The notes: generated from the letters alone by a model not told the origin. Positions 17,870-27,581 are shown, counted from the first letter of the stretch. The stretch is 64,000 nt of DNA from JBICHN01 sp043101845 (GCA_043101845.1 JBICHN010000011.1:744001-808000), one strand, 5' to 3'. Numbers and translations: made by a program.

Positions 17870-18289
17870 GGTTGTCGTTTCCTTCGTAACTGAGGACCTT
17901 GACCACCTGACCCAGTGGTATTGAATCGCGGTCCCGGGTTGCTTTCTCAGTTGCGCAGGCGTCCGTGGCGCGCCGATCGAGCGTCTTCCATTTACGCTCA
18001 GACCAGGGCCGAGAGGAGAAGTCCGGGGGTGCAGATTCGCCGGCATTGGCACGGTCAGGGTGCTTCCGCCAGATCGAACACTGCGCCGGTCGACTGTCTC
18101 GGTCGAGGCTCCGGCGCTCGTCCGTGAGCAACGCAAGCCTACGACGAAGAAATGATGAACACAAGTGACCGGACGCCGCTCGATTCGTCCACACCACGGG
18201 GACCGTCGACGAAACAAGTGTTTGTGACGCGCAAATTTTTCTGATGCGCACCAATTGTGGACAGAATGGCGAAATGTGTGGACAACGCG
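17870..18289. promoter_or_regulatory. dnaA upstream region with DnaA-box-like sites; candidate oriC
   Basis: This 420-base gap between dnaA and the next gene is unusually long for this window. Three 9-mers resemble the DnaA box TTATCCACA: TCGTCCACA at 18185-18193 (two mismatches), TGTGGACAG at 18256-18264 (two mismatches, reverse orientation) and TGTGGACAA at 18277-18285 (one mismatch, reverse). The last two are 21 bases apart. An AT-rich stretch, AAATTTTTCTGAT, lies between them and the first box at 18234-18245, flanked by the inverted repeat GCGCA/TGCGC. This may be the origin, or DnaA autoregulation of its own promoter. I see no gene in it. Confidence 0.45.
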
Positions 18290-18904
18290 TCAGGACGCCT
18301 GATGCTCGCGCGTCCGGGCGTCGCCGTAGCCGACGAGAGCAAGCGTCGTCGCCGCGGCGACGCAGCCGAACGCGTTCGATACGAGATCCCACCCCGTGTT
18401 CTCGTATCCGCCGACATTCGTTTCGGGGAGCAGCCGCGTCGCGGCGAACTCGACGAGTTCATTCACGGCGCCGAGTCCAAGGCCCATGAGCGCCGCCGAG
18501 ACAGGAAGAAGCAGTGTCGTTGGCGGTGTTCTGCTGAGACGAGGTTGCAGCGCCTCCCAGCAGACCAGGGTCGCCGCCGCGAAGCCGTACGCGTGGACGA
18601 CATGATCGAATCGAAGCATCCCGTCCACGAGCCAGAGGTTGTACATCACCGAAGCGTCCGCCCCCGGCGCGGGCACGAGGCCGCCGATCATGTGAACGAG
18701 CCCCCAGAGGCTCAACATCCACAGGGCGAGCCCGCTGAACCGACACATACGATGCGCATAGAGCACGAGCGCGATCACGAGGATCATGCACGCGGCGTAG
18801 AACACGAACTCTCGATTCGACTGCAGAACCGCGCTGACACCGAATACGGCCATGTATCCGGTGGTAAACGAAGATAACCACGGCCGTTCCCACACAATTC
18901 GCAT
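18290..18904 (-). CDS. DUF2238 (YjdF-like) integral membrane protein
   Basis: The 204-residue product has about six membrane helices and matches the DUF2238 pattern: RFDHVVHAYGFAAATLVCWEAL near the middle and a helix with GAVNELVEFAATRLLPETN, followed by NTGWDLVSNAFGC. Conserved His, Glu and Asp within or beside helices suggest a buried metal or acid site, but no activity is known. It lies upstream of dnaA on the same strand, separated by the 420-base candidate origin. Confidence 0.82.
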   Translation of the reverse strand: MRIVWERPWLSSFTTGYMAVFGVSAVLQSNREFVFYAACMILVIALVLYAHRMCRFSGLALWMLSLWGLVHMIGGLVPAPGADASVMYNLWLVDGMLRFDHVVHAYGFAAATLVCWEALQPRLSRTPPTTLLLPVSAALMGLGLGAVNELVEFAATRLLPETNVGGYENTGWDLVSNAFGCVAAATTLALVGYGDARTREHQAS

Positions 18905-18991
18905 CGCTTCACTCTACCCGATGTGCACTTTCGGCGCCCGGCCACGCCTCGTACCATGTGCGCACAGCAGAAGATGAAGAGGGAGCCGCTC

Positions 18992-19366
18992 ATGCCGCGC
19001 CGCACTATTCAACAGTTTCGCGAAGATCGAGCCGTCGGTCAGGAGCGCGTACTCGCGACCGAGCACCTCGGCATCAAGAGGTTCTTTGCGCTCGACTCCG
19101 GCGCCTATCGGGATGGGGCGCTGACCGCGCGTCAGAAGGAGCTGCTCGGGCTCGTGGCGTCCGCGGTGCTCAGATGCAACGACTGCATCGATTATCATCT
19201 CGAGCAGTGTGTGAACGCGGGATTCAGCGATGCTGAACTCGAGGACGCCCTCAATGTCGCGCTCGTGGTGGGGGGATCGATCGTCATTCCGCATCTCCGG
19301 CATGCCCGGCTGACGCTCGACGAGCTCTTCGCCGAGCGCGCTGCAGCCGATGGCGCCGACTCCTGA
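18992..19366 (+). CDS. Carboxymuconolactone decarboxylase / AhpD-like family protein
   Basis: The protein has 124 residues with the AhpD fold signature: an all-helical protein with CNDCIDYHLEQC containing the redox CxxC and nearby His, then VVGGSIVIPHLRHA. Family members reduce peroxides or act in lactone chemistry; the CxxC favours a peroxidase-type thiol role. The ATG at 18992 follows GAGGGAG at about 8 bases; earlier ATGs in frame lack a ribosome site. Its stop lies 45 bases before the ftsW start, and no peroxiredoxin partner adjoins. Confidence 0.85.
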   Translation: MPRRTIQQFREDRAVGQERVLATEHLGIKRFFALDSGAYRDGALTARQKELLGLVASAVLRCNDCIDYHLEQCVNAGFSDAELEDALNVALVVGGSIVIPHLRHARLTLDELFAERAAADGADS

Positions 19367-19411
19367 TCTCTGCAGTCGAGAGCGTCGGCTGGTCGATATA
19401 CCAGCGACCCC

Positions 19412-20620
19412 ATGGAGACATTGCGCGCCGGACATGCCGTGGCGTTATGCGTCCTCGCCCTCCTCACGCTCGGGATCGTGATGGTGACCTCCGCCGGTCT
19501 GACCATCGACCCGGAGCAGGCGGTGTCGTTGCAGGGCATTCTGACGAGCCGCACGACGATCTACGCCGCGGTCGCCGTCGGACTCATGATCGCTGGCGCC
19601 CACATCGATCCCGCCTCTCTCCATCGACGACTTGGGGCGAGATGGAGCCCGGCCTGGCTCATCGTCGGGGTTTCGGTTGTCTTTCTCGTGCTTGTTCAAT
19701 TCGATGGCGTCGGCCGCGAGGTAAATGGAGCTCGTCGCTGGATCAATCTCGGTCCGGTCGGACTCAATCTGAGCTTTCAACCGAGCGAACTCGCGAAGTG
19801 GGCGACGGTCTACGCGGTGGCGGTGTGGGGCGTCACACGCGGCCGCGAATCGATGGGACGATTCCTCGCGGGCCTCGCGCCGTGCCTCGCGGGCGTGATG
19901 CTCGTCTGCGGTCTGATCGTGGTTGAAGATCTCGGAACGGCCGTCCTCATCTGCGCCGTCGCGGTGGTCATGCTCTTTGCCGCGGGAGCCCGCTGGTGGC
20001 ATCTCGCCGCCCTGGCGCCGGCGCCGCTCGCCGCGTTCATCGCAGCGCTTCTGACGAGTCCCTATCGGATGGATCGCGTGCATGCGTTCATCGATCCCTA
20101 TGTCGATCCCGCCGACAAGGGATACCACATGATCCAGTCCATGGTCGCCGTCTCGAACGGAGGCGCTACGGGTCGGGGACTCGGACACGGTGTGCAGAAG
20201 TTTGGATACCTGCCCGAGGACACGACCGACTTCCTGTTCGCGATCATCTGCGAGGAACTCGGAGTCCTCGGCGCGATCCTCGTGGTGTTCCTCTACGGCG
20301 CCCTTCTGCTCGCCGGACTCCGGATACTGCGCCGCCAGCGGGACGACCTCGGCCGTCTCTTCGCCCTTGGCGTCCTGCTCACCATCGGGTTCCAGGCGAT
20401 CATCAACCTCGCCGTGGTCACCGGGCTCGCGCCGACGAAGGGAATCGCGTTGCCGCTTCTCTCGTCGGGAGGCACGGGCTGGATGCTCACGGCCCTGTCG
20501 CTCGGTGTGCTCGTCGGCATGGACCGCCGCAGCGCCGTGGACTTGGAGCGCTCCGACGAATCTACTCCCGTCGACGACGGCGTGGTGTCGATCGCCGCTC
20601 CGGCTTCACTTGCCGTCTGA
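19412..20620 (+). CDS. ftsW: SEDS-family peptidoglycan polymerase, FtsW/RodA type
   Basis: SEDS proteins polymerise lipid II into glycan strands with a class B penicillin-binding protein. The 402-residue product has about ten membrane helices and the family landmarks: NGARRWINLGPVGLNLSFQPSELAK, VEDLGTAVLI, the large periplasmic loop with GYHMIQSMVAVSNGG and GRGLGHGVQKFGYLPEDTTDFLFAIICEELG, and the C-terminal PLLSSGGTGWM. The catalytic Asp is in PEDTTDF. FtsW versus RodA is not certain; the gene is away from both mreBCD and the mur genes. No PBP2/FtsI gene is nearby. It overlaps the next gene tail to tail by 15 bases. Confidence 0.9.
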   Translation: METLRAGHAVALCVLALLTLGIVMVTSAGLTIDPEQAVSLQGILTSRTTIYAAVAVGLMIAGAHIDPASLHRRLGARWSPAWLIVGVSVVFLVLVQFDGVGREVNGARRWINLGPVGLNLSFQPSELAKWATVYAVAVWGVTRGRESMGRFLAGLAPCLAGVMLVCGLIVVEDLGTAVLICAVAVVMLFAAGARWWHLAALAPAPLAAFIAALLTSPYRMDRVHAFIDPYVDPADKGYHMIQSMVAVSNGGATGRGLGHGVQKFGYLPEDTTDFLFAIICEELGVLGAILVVFLYGALLLAGLRILRRQRDDLGRLFALGVLLTIGFQAIINLAVVTGLAPTKGIALPLLSSGGTGWMLTALSLGVLVGMDRRSAVDLERSDESTPVDDGVVSIAAPASLAV

Positions 20621-21904
20621 TTCGGGAGTTGGCTCGCTCGGTCGGGGCCAGGATCGAACCCACGGTCGCCAGAGACGCCAGTCCAGTCGCGCCGGCTGGA
20701 TGATCTCGAATACCCCGGGCGCGTTTTCGAGTACGAATTCGTGGGGCGGCTCGCCGCTCTCGAGTGTCGCGCGCGAGAATCCGAAGGCCCGGTGCGGGCG
20801 TACGAGACCGGGCGTGGCTCGATCATGGGTGATCTCGTGCACGCCGTCGATCGACCGCCAGGTCATGGACAGCGGGAACGCGAGAAGCCAGGCGCCTCGT
20901 TCATAGTCCGTTTCGGGTGGCCGCTCACACCTGGCGATGACGGGCAGTTCGTCCGGCCGGAAGATCATGAGCGTTCCGGCGATCTGAATGAACTTCTTGA
21001 GAATGACGAGCTCAGACACGACGGCGCCGTCACTCCATGAGAGGCGCGCGCAACGCCAGCGCCGAAATCCTTCTCCGAACGGACCCGAACCCCAGAGGTG
21101 CTCGACGCTTCCTCGCCACGACTCCGCCCGTAAGCGTTCGACGCGTCCAAGGGCAGAGCGGAATTCGACCTCACCACTTACCACGGCGCTCGGACACGCG
21201 AGCAGCCAGTCGTGTCGAGCCCCGCTGGGCGAATCGGGCGCTGACGCCCGCTGCACCGTGGTGGTCGAGAACGCGGGCTGAACATTGAGTTCGACTCGGA
21301 TCGCGCCGTCCGGCGTCGGTCCCGGCCGGCGGACGCCATCCAGCCCGAGACGCCGGCCAACGCCGCTCGCGACGAGGCGCCATCCGCCACCTTCCGCCTG
21401 AAACTGATCGGTGGCGACGCGAATCCACCACGGGTTCTCGTTTGTCGCGGCTTCGGCGAAGGCTCCGGGTGGGGCCATGGCGTGGGAATGTGCGACGAGC
21501 TGACCCTTCGAAAAGACGACGATTTCAACCGCGGGATACGAGGAGGGACGCATGGAGGCGGACTCCACCGCCCGTCCAGCGCGGCCGTCGAAGACTCGCT
21601 GTCGATAGTCCGCGTCAAACGGATCGCCACGAAAGAACGAGACGATCACTCCGGTACGACTGCGGTCGAACGCAGCGACGCGCCACAGTTCATATCCGCC
21701 AAACGCCGTGAGGCGCCGGCTTCGATTATGTTCATGGATGCGGTCGGACGGAATCAGCTCGAGGCGCAGTTCCGGGTGCCGCTCGATCAGGTCGGAGGCG
21801 TCGATCACGCGGCATGGTAGGGAGACAGGCGCGAGTCGCGGACGGCTATGATCCAGCTCGGCTCGGAGAGTCTCGCACCGCAGAATGAGGAAGGGTGAAA
21901 TCAT
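20606..21904 (-). CDS. CrtC/AttH lipocalin-like protein (possible carotenoid hydratase relative)
   Basis: Tentative call. The 432-residue product is beta-rich with WRVAAFDRSRTGVIVSFFRGDPFD, VEIVVFSKGQLVAHSHA, HDWLLACPSAVVSGEVEF and GSVEHLWGSGPFGEGFRRWRCARL. The last resembles the YHDHNWG...W.WGR element of carotenoid 1,2-hydratase (CrtC) and AttH proteins. No membrane helix or clear signal peptide is visible. The start is uncertain: ATG 21904 overlaps the divergent amylase start by two bases, and a GTG at 21808 is an alternative. No carotenoid genes are present in the window, so substrate is open. Confidence 0.45.
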   Translation of the reverse strand: MISPFLILRCETLRAELDHSRPRLAPVSLPCRVIDASDLIERHPELRLELIPSDRIHEHNRSRRLTAFGGYELWRVAAFDRSRTGVIVSFFRGDPFDADYRQRVFDGRAGRAVESASMRPSSYPAVEIVVFSKGQLVAHSHAMAPPGAFAEAATNENPWWIRVATDQFQAEGGGWRLVASGVGRRLGLDGVRRPGPTPDGAIRVELNVQPAFSTTTVQRASAPDSPSGARHDWLLACPSAVVSGEVEFRSALGRVERLRAESWRGSVEHLWGSGPFGEGFRRWRCARLSWSDGAVVSELVILKKFIQIAGTLMIFRPDELPVIARCERPPETDYERGAWLLAFPLSMTWRSIDGVHEITHDRATPGLVRPHRAFGFSRATLESGEPPHEFVLENAPGVFEIIQPARLDWRLWRPWVRSWPRPSEPTPESDGK

Positions 21905-24878
21905 GGACACGAGACGCCGGGGATTCATCGCTATGCTTGCGGCGCTCGGCGTGGTTCTCGCAACGCAGTCGGCGATCGCGCTCGATGATTCAATCTGGCG
22001 GCTCGCGGGGAGCTTCAACGACTGGAACCCCAACGACGATCGATGGCGCCTCACACCGGCGAGCGACGGCGTCCATTTCATCGAGGTCGCGCTTCCCGCG
22101 GGCGAGTATGAGTTCAAATTCGTGCGTGGGGGTGACTGGGGGGTTGAGCACCTCGGCCAGGGCACTCTCGTTTCGACCCTCACGCAGCCGGGGCAGAACA
22201 TCCCACTCAGGCTGGATGCAGGAGCAAAGGTGACCGTCACACTTGATCCCTCAAATCGAGTGTGGAGACTCGGTCGACCTGAGGTCGACCGTCCGGTTCC
22301 AATCGCGCGGCTTGTTGGCATTTCCCGCGTCGGAGCGCCCCTCATCCTCGATCTCTCCCAGAGTTTGACCCCACCGGGAATCTCGATCGGGGAACTTTCA
22401 ATCGAGCCACGGCCCGCGGACGCCGTGCGGGTGGAACGCGTTATTGGCGAACCGCTCCAGCGTCAACTGATTCCGCAACGCGCGGGAGAAGCCGAGTTGC
22501 TCATCCGCGTCCGCCCGACCAGTAACGAGGAGTGGTCCGACCCGGTGGTGGTCGCGCTGCAGACGCGCGAACCGGTCGTCGCGTTCAATGTCAATCGGAT
22601 GGATGATCCTGTCCATCTTCTCCCTCGTGCTTCAGAACGCGAGTGGGTTGGGTTGACACATGCGGTGGGATCGAACCCGCAGACCATCAAGCTCCATGAT
22701 CGTGGCCGGGACGCCCATTTCGCGGTCACGATTCACCCGAAGCATGACGACGAGACCTTCCTCCTTCGGTACCACCCCACGCTTCGGCATGTTGAAGCCA
22801 TCCCGGGCGACTTCGAGATCGTGGAGGACGACGCGTCGCCGCGCGTCGTCGATCACTCATCGAAGGCGCTGGCTGAATTCCGACATGATCCGAGACGACC
22901 GGATGAGTTCGTCTCCATCAGTCGTGATCTTGGCCTCTTCGAGGTGGTCGCGCTCGCGCGAGAGCGGCCGAATCGTGGCTATTCGGTGGCGATCATCGAC
23001 GAGAACCATCAGAACTTCGTGGCGCCGATGGTGGAGACCGGTTCGTCCATCGATGGATGGCGTATGTGGCGGGCTCGAATCCAGATTCCCGGCGCCTCGA
23101 CGGTTCGATACACCATTGTTGAAGACCGCGCGCCGAGTGGAGAGGCACGGGCCGTGGGGACCTATGAGGGGGTTCTGAATCCCCGCTTCGAAACCCCCGA
23201 CTGGGCGAAACAGGCGGTGTGGTATCAAATCTTCCCCGAACGATTCCGCAACGGCGAGCCGGGAAACGATCCCCACGGCGGCGGAGTCTTTGCGCTCCCC
23301 TGGAATGCCGCATGGAGGACGGTGCATCCCGGAGAATTCGACGCCTGGCGCGAACGGGTGCGGGCGGGCGGAGAGGATCCGGATCGATGGGATCGAGCGC
23401 GAACCGGAGAGCCCGGCGGTCGATTCTTCAATGTGGTCTGGGACCGACGCTACGGCGGCGACCTTGAAGGAATCATCGAGAAGCTCGACGAACTCGCCGA
23501 ACTCGGAATCAACGCCCTCTACCTCAATCCGATCTTCGAGGGCGTGAGCATGCACAAGTACGACACGAGCGACTACCGCCATGTCGACGACAACTTCGGA
23601 GGCGCCGGACCCGTTCCGGAGACTTGGACCGGTGATTCGTCGGAGCCCTACGACGACGCGGCCGCCTGGGAGTGGACGGAAGCGGATCGAGTTTTTCTCC
23701 AGCTCCTCGAGGCCGCGCACGAGCGGGACATGAAGGTCATTATCGACGGCGTCTTCAACCATGTCGGCCGCCAGCATCCCGCGTTTCAGGATCTACAGGA
23801 GAACGGGATCGATTCCCCCTACGCCGAGTGGTTCGTCGCCGATTTCGATGAGTCCGGCGACCTCTCCGGCTGGGCCGCGTGGGACGGGCGCAATGGCTGG
23901 CTGCCCAAGTTGAAACAGGACGCGGACGGGTCGCTGGTCTGGCCGGTGCGCGACCACATCTTTGAGGTGACCCGACGCTGGATGGATCCGAACGGCGACG
24001 GAGATCCGTCCGATGGGATCGACGGCTGGCGTCTCGATGTGCCGCTCCTCGTCGGCGACGCCTTCTGGCTCGAGTGGAATGACCTCGTGAAGTCGATCAA
24101 CCCCGACGCGTACATCGTCGCGGAAATCTGGACGGACCATGAGGCCGCGGGTCATCTCGAGGGGGACGAGTTCGATGCTCAGATGCACTATCCGTTCGCC
24201 ATCGCGACGCTGGGGTGGCTCGCGCTGCGGCCGGGCATGTCGAGCACGGAACTCGCCGACGAGTTGGAGCGCGTGTTCGCGAACGAAGCGCCCCAGACCC
24301 GCCTCGTGCAGCAGAATCTCCTTGCGAGTCACGACACGGACCGGCTCGTCTCCAACCTCGCCAATGCGCGAAGCGGTCGGTACTACGACGCCGGAAATCG
24401 GCCGCAGCAGGGAGAGGCCTACGACGAGTCGCGGCCCGACGAACGGGCGTACGCGCTCAGTCGACTCGCGCTCGTCCTTCAGGCGACTTACGAAGGCGCG
24501 CCGATGATCTACTACGGGCAGGAGATCGGCATGCACGGCGCGGACGATCCGTCGAATCGCAAGCCGCGGCCGTGGCCCGATCGACCCGCGCCGATCGATC
24601 CGGACGATCGACCCGTCGATGGTATGCAGGAGTTCTACGCGACCTGGTTGAACACCCGGGCGGGTTCGGAGACGCTGCAACTCGGCCTGACCCGGCATCG
24701 TGATACGGGCGACCCAGATGTGTTCGCCTTCGAACGGCGGCTCAATGACAACATCGTCCTCGTCGTCATCAATAAGGGGGACGACCCGTATCGCCTCGAT
24801 CGTCTGACGGACGATCCGTCAGCGGAACATCTACTGGTGGATCCAATCGACGCGAGAATTCTCTCGATCGGATGGTGA
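21903..24878 (+). CDS. Exported alpha-amylase family (GH13) enzyme with N-terminal glycogen-binding-like domain
   Basis: This is a predicted exported alpha-glucan hydrolase of 991 residues. It opens with a twin-arginine-like signal (RRRGFIAML, then a hydrophobic stretch). A CBM48/E-set-type domain follows (RLAGSFNDWNPNDDRWRLTP), then beta regions to about residue 430 and a GH13 barrel of neopullulanase/cyclomaltodextrinase type (AVWYQIFPERF). Catalytic motifs are intact: VIIDGVFNHVG, DGWRLDVP (nucleophile Asp), AEIWTD (acid/base Glu) and LLASHDTDRL. The ATG at 21903 follows GAGGAAGGGTG. It converges on mraY with a gap of only three bases. Confidence 0.93.
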   Translation: MDTRRRGFIAMLAALGVVLATQSAIALDDSIWRLAGSFNDWNPNDDRWRLTPASDGVHFIEVALPAGEYEFKFVRGGDWGVEHLGQGTLVSTLTQPGQNIPLRLDAGAKVTVTLDPSNRVWRLGRPEVDRPVPIARLVGISRVGAPLILDLSQSLTPPGISIGELSIEPRPADAVRVERVIGEPLQRQLIPQRAGEAELLIRVRPTSNEEWSDPVVVALQTREPVVAFNVNRMDDPVHLLPRASEREWVGLTHAVGSNPQTIKLHDRGRDAHFAVTIHPKHDDETFLLRYHPTLRHVEAIPGDFEIVEDDASPRVVDHSSKALAEFRHDPRRPDEFVSISRDLGLFEVVALARERPNRGYSVAIIDENHQNFVAPMVETGSSIDGWRMWRARIQIPGASTVRYTIVEDRAPSGEARAVGTYEGVLNPRFETPDWAKQAVWYQIFPERFRNGEPGNDPHGGGVFALPWNAAWRTVHPGEFDAWRERVRAGGEDPDRWDRARTGEPGGRFFNVVWDRRYGGDLEGIIEKLDELAELGINALYLNPIFEGVSMHKYDTSDYRHVDDNFGGAGPVPETWTGDSSEPYDDAAAWEWTEADRVFLQLLEAAHERDMKVIIDGVFNHVGRQHPAFQDLQENGIDSPYAEWFVADFDESGDLSGWAAWDGRNGWLPKLKQDADGSLVWPVRDHIFEVTRRWMDPNGDGDPSDGIDGWRLDVPLLVGDAFWLEWNDLVKSINPDAYIVAEIWTDHEAAGHLEGDEFDAQMHYPFAIATLGWLALRPGMSSTELADELERVFANEAPQTRLVQQNLLASHDTDRLVSNLANARSGRYYDAGNRPQQGEAYDESRPDERAYALSRLALVLQATYEGAPMIYYGQEIGMHGADDPSNRKPRPWPDRPAPIDPDDRPVDGMQEFYATWLNTRAGSETLQLGLTRHRDTGDPDVFAFERRLNDNIVLVVINKGDDPYRLDRLTDDPSAEHLLVDPIDARILSIGW

Positions 24879-24881
24879 TCG

Positions 24882-26048
24882 TCAGCGCAACTTGATCGTG
24901 GCGAGCGCGAGCGCCGAGAGAATCGCGGTGATGAGCCAGAACCGGACGACCACCTGCTGTTCGGTCCATCCGCCGAGGTGGAAGTGATGATGGATCGGCG
25001 CACATCGGAAGATGCGGCGACCGCCCGTCATCTTGAAGTATCCCACCTGCAGGACGACGCTCATCATCTCGAGCATGAAGACGCCGCCGATGAGGATGAG
25101 CAGGAATTCCTGGCGGATAACCACAGCGATGTAGGCGAGCAGACCGCCGAGCGCCAGCGAGCCGGTATCACCCATGAAGACCTGGGCCGGCGCGCAGTTG
25201 TACCACAGGAAACCGAGGCACGCCCCCGCCATCGAACCGGCGATGATGGAGAGTTCGCCGCTGAACGGAATGTGGGGGATGAGCAACTGCGTCGCGAGTT
25301 GCGTATCGCCCGCGATGCCGCATAACACCATGAATGCGAACGAGCAGATCGCGGCGATTCCCGCAGCGAGCCCGTCCATTCCATCGGTGAGATTCACCGC
25401 GTTCGAGCCGCCGGCGATCATGAGCGTGGCGATGAGGGTGAAGACGGCGCCGGAAAGATAGATGAGGTTCTCAGGGTTCGTCGTGCCCGGTTCGTAGGCC
25501 CGAACGAGCGGCAGCGACGGGAAACTGTGCGCCATCTGCGGATTCTCCGCCCCGTGCCGGTAAACGAACAGCCCGACCAGCACGCCGACACCCAGTTGGA
25601 AGAGCAGCTTCTCCCACGCGTACAACCCTTCGCGCGATCCTTTCGAGCGTCGGGCGCTCGTGAGTTTGAGCCAGTCATCGACTCCCCCGAGCACGCTCAG
25701 CCAGAGCACCACGACGAGCCCGAGCCGAACATACTGATTCGACAGGTCGCCGAGGAGGAGCGCCACCCCGATGATGGCGCCGGAGATCAACAAACCGCCC
25801 ATCGTCGGCGTATTCGCCTTCTGCATCATGAGCCGATTGAGATCGGCGTTATAGAACTCGGGCGCGTCGCCGACCTTCTGGCGAATGAGCCACTGGATGA
25901 CCCGACGACCGAAGAAGGTAACGATCAGAAAGGACAGAATGACCGCCGCGATTGCACGAAAGCTCACCCAGTCGAAGATCCGCACGAATCGATAGAGATC
26001 ATGCGCGTCGAGCCAGTCGCGGCTGAGATTGAGAAAGAAAACGATCAT
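24882..26048 (-). CDS. mraY: Phospho-N-acetylmuramoyl-pentapeptide transferase MraY
   Basis: MraY makes lipid I by moving the phospho-MurNAc-pentapeptide onto undecaprenyl phosphate. The 388-residue protein has ten membrane helices and the family motifs: NTPTMGGLLI, GGSNAVNLTDGMDGLA, QVFMGDTGSLALGG and HHHFHLGGW, where the family usually has HHHFELKGW. It is last of three leftward genes murE-murF-mraY, 108 bases after murF. Confidence 0.97.
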   Translation of the reverse strand: MIVFFLNLSRDWLDAHDLYRFVRIFDWVSFRAIAAVILSFLIVTFFGRRVIQWLIRQKVGDAPEFYNADLNRLMMQKANTPTMGGLLISGAIIGVALLLGDLSNQYVRLGLVVVLWLSVLGGVDDWLKLTSARRSKGSREGLYAWEKLLFQLGVGVLVGLFVYRHGAENPQMAHSFPSLPLVRAYEPGTTNPENLIYLSGAVFTLIATLMIAGGSNAVNLTDGMDGLAAGIAAICSFAFMVLCGIAGDTQLATQLLIPHIPFSGELSIIAGSMAGACLGFLWYNCAPAQVFMGDTGSLALGGLLAYIAVVIRQEFLLILIGGVFMLEMMSVVLQVGYFKMTGGRRIFRCAPIHHHFHLGGWTEQQVVVRFWLITAILSALALATIKLR

Positions 26049-26156
26049 GCGGCGGTCGGGTCCCGGCGGGCGGAGAAAAGCGACTCGTTACGCCATCGGC
26101 TCAATCGGCGGCGCTCGTGCAACGGAGGGGAGACGATAGCCGCAGTCGATGGCGCC

Positions 26157-27581
26157 TTAGCCGATCGACGCCTCCTCGGCTTCGAGAATGCGCTCGAGTC
26201 CGACGCCTCTCGATCCCTTGAGGAGGACGAACGATCCGGGATCGATCATCTCCGCGATTCTCGCCGACTCCGCGTCGTCGAGTCGCTCGATCCACTCGAC
26301 TCGCCCGTCCGACCAGCGTCGGGTGAGCCTTGCGGACGCGTCGGCGAATTCGGCGCCGAGGAGAACAACGCGCTCGAACGGCGATTCAGTGTCGAGTCTG
26401 GCGATCTCATCCACAATCTCGTCATGCGTCGACGGCGCGTGGTCGCCGAGTTCGAGCATGGCTCCGAGGACGAGTATTCGTCGACTCCCGGCCGGTGTCA
26501 CGGACTGAAAGGTTCGAAGCGCGGCGAGCATCGACTCCGGGTTCGCGTTATACGCGTCGTTGTAGACCGTGGCGCCGCGGAACGCGGTCGTACGAAAACG
26601 CAGTGGGTCGGTCTCGACGGCGTGGAGCCCCTGCGCGATCGCTTCATCATCGAGGCCGAACCGCCGTGCAACCGCGATCGCGGCGGCGGCGTTCCACGCG
26701 TGATGCCCTCCGACGAGCGGGACGCGCCAGGCCGTGCCACCATTCAGCGTGAACGAAACCCCGTCCGCATCCGCTTGAACGGACGAGATGCGAATGTCGG
26801 CAGATTCCGACGCGCCGAAGCGGAGGTGATTCATCCCCTCGAGACGAAGTGATTCGAGACCGGGGGAATCGGCGTTGGTGATCGCCCAGCCGCCTTCGGC
26901 GAGACAGGAGAGAAGACTCAGCTTCTCGCGCGCCACTCCCTCGACGCTCCCGAGGCCGGCGAGGTGCGACCGGCCGATGTTCGTGATCACCGCGAGATCC
27001 GGCTCGATCAGTTTCCCAAGCGCTGCGATCTCACCCGGGGCGTTCGTTCCGACCTCGACGACGAGGTACTGATCTCCCGCCCGCGCCGAGAGGAGCGTCA
27101 GCGGGACACCGATGTCGTTATTGAACGACTTCGGACTCATTCGGCCACGCAGCGTCGTGGTCAGCGCCGCATGGACGAGTCGCTTTGTCGTCGTCTTGCC
27201 GTTCGATCCGGTAATCGCAACCACGCGCAGGCTGCCGAATTCTTTTCGATACGCGGCGGCGAGTTGGCCGAGTGCGCGTCGGGTATCTTCGACGAGCAGG
27301 ACGCGTTCGCATGAGCCAGACTGGCTCACACAGGCTTCGCGATCGATCACGATGAGCGCGGCGCCCGCGGCGGCGGCGGCATCGACGAAGTCATGGCCAT
27401 CGAAGCGCTCGCCACGAATCGCGATGAATGCGACGCCGGGTTCCACGGCGCGACTGTCGATACAGACTCCGGTAAGTCGTTCCGTCTCCGTGGAATCGGC
27501 GTGAGCGTCGGGGCGCTGAAGCCACCGCCCCTGAGTCGCCGCTCGAAAGCGGTCCGGCGACCAGAAATCATCCATGCTCAT
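26157..27581 (-). CDS. murF: UDP-N-acetylmuramoyl-tripeptide:D-alanyl-D-alanine ligase MurF
   Basis: MurF adds D-Ala-D-Ala to the UDP-MurNAc-tripeptide. The 474-residue product has the Mur ligase architecture: substrate domain with CIDSRAVEPGVAFIAIRGERFDGHDF, ATP loop VVAITGSNGKTTTKRLV, NTDG-like central elements (NIGRSHLAGLGS) and the C-terminal VYNDAYNANPESMLAAL and VLGAMLELG. The start overlaps the murE stop by four bases (ATGA), so they are translationally coupled. Confidence 0.97.
   Translation of the reverse strand: MSMDDFWSPDRFRAATQGRWLQRPDAHADSTETERLTGVCIDSRAVEPGVAFIAIRGERFDGHDFVDAAAAAGAALIVIDREACVSQSGSCERVLLVEDTRRALGQLAAAYRKEFGSLRVVAITGSNGKTTTKRLVHAALTTTLRGRMSPKSFNNDIGVPLTLLSARAGDQYLVVEVGTNAPGEIAALGKLIEPDLAVITNIGRSHLAGLGSVEGVAREKLSLLSCLAEGGWAITNADSPGLESLRLEGMNHLRFGASESADIRISSVQADADGVSFTLNGGTAWRVPLVGGHHAWNAAAAIAVARRFGLDDEAIAQGLHAVETDPLRFRTTAFRGATVYNDAYNANPESMLAALRTFQSVTPAGSRRILVLGAMLELGDHAPSTHDEIVDEIARLDTESPFERVVLLGAEFADASARLTRRWSDGRVEWIERLDDAESARIAEMIDPGSFVLLKGSRGVGLERILEAEEASIG

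Noticed and set aside
17870..18217. N-terminal extension of dnaA to 18217
   Set aside because: Arg-, Ser- and Pro-rich residues unlike DnaA domain I, which begins soon after the GTG at 17869 with its own ribosome site.
25527..26852. 441-codon + strand frame across mraY and murF
   Set aside because: Spans two real genes and their gap in antisense; composition is mirror-like.
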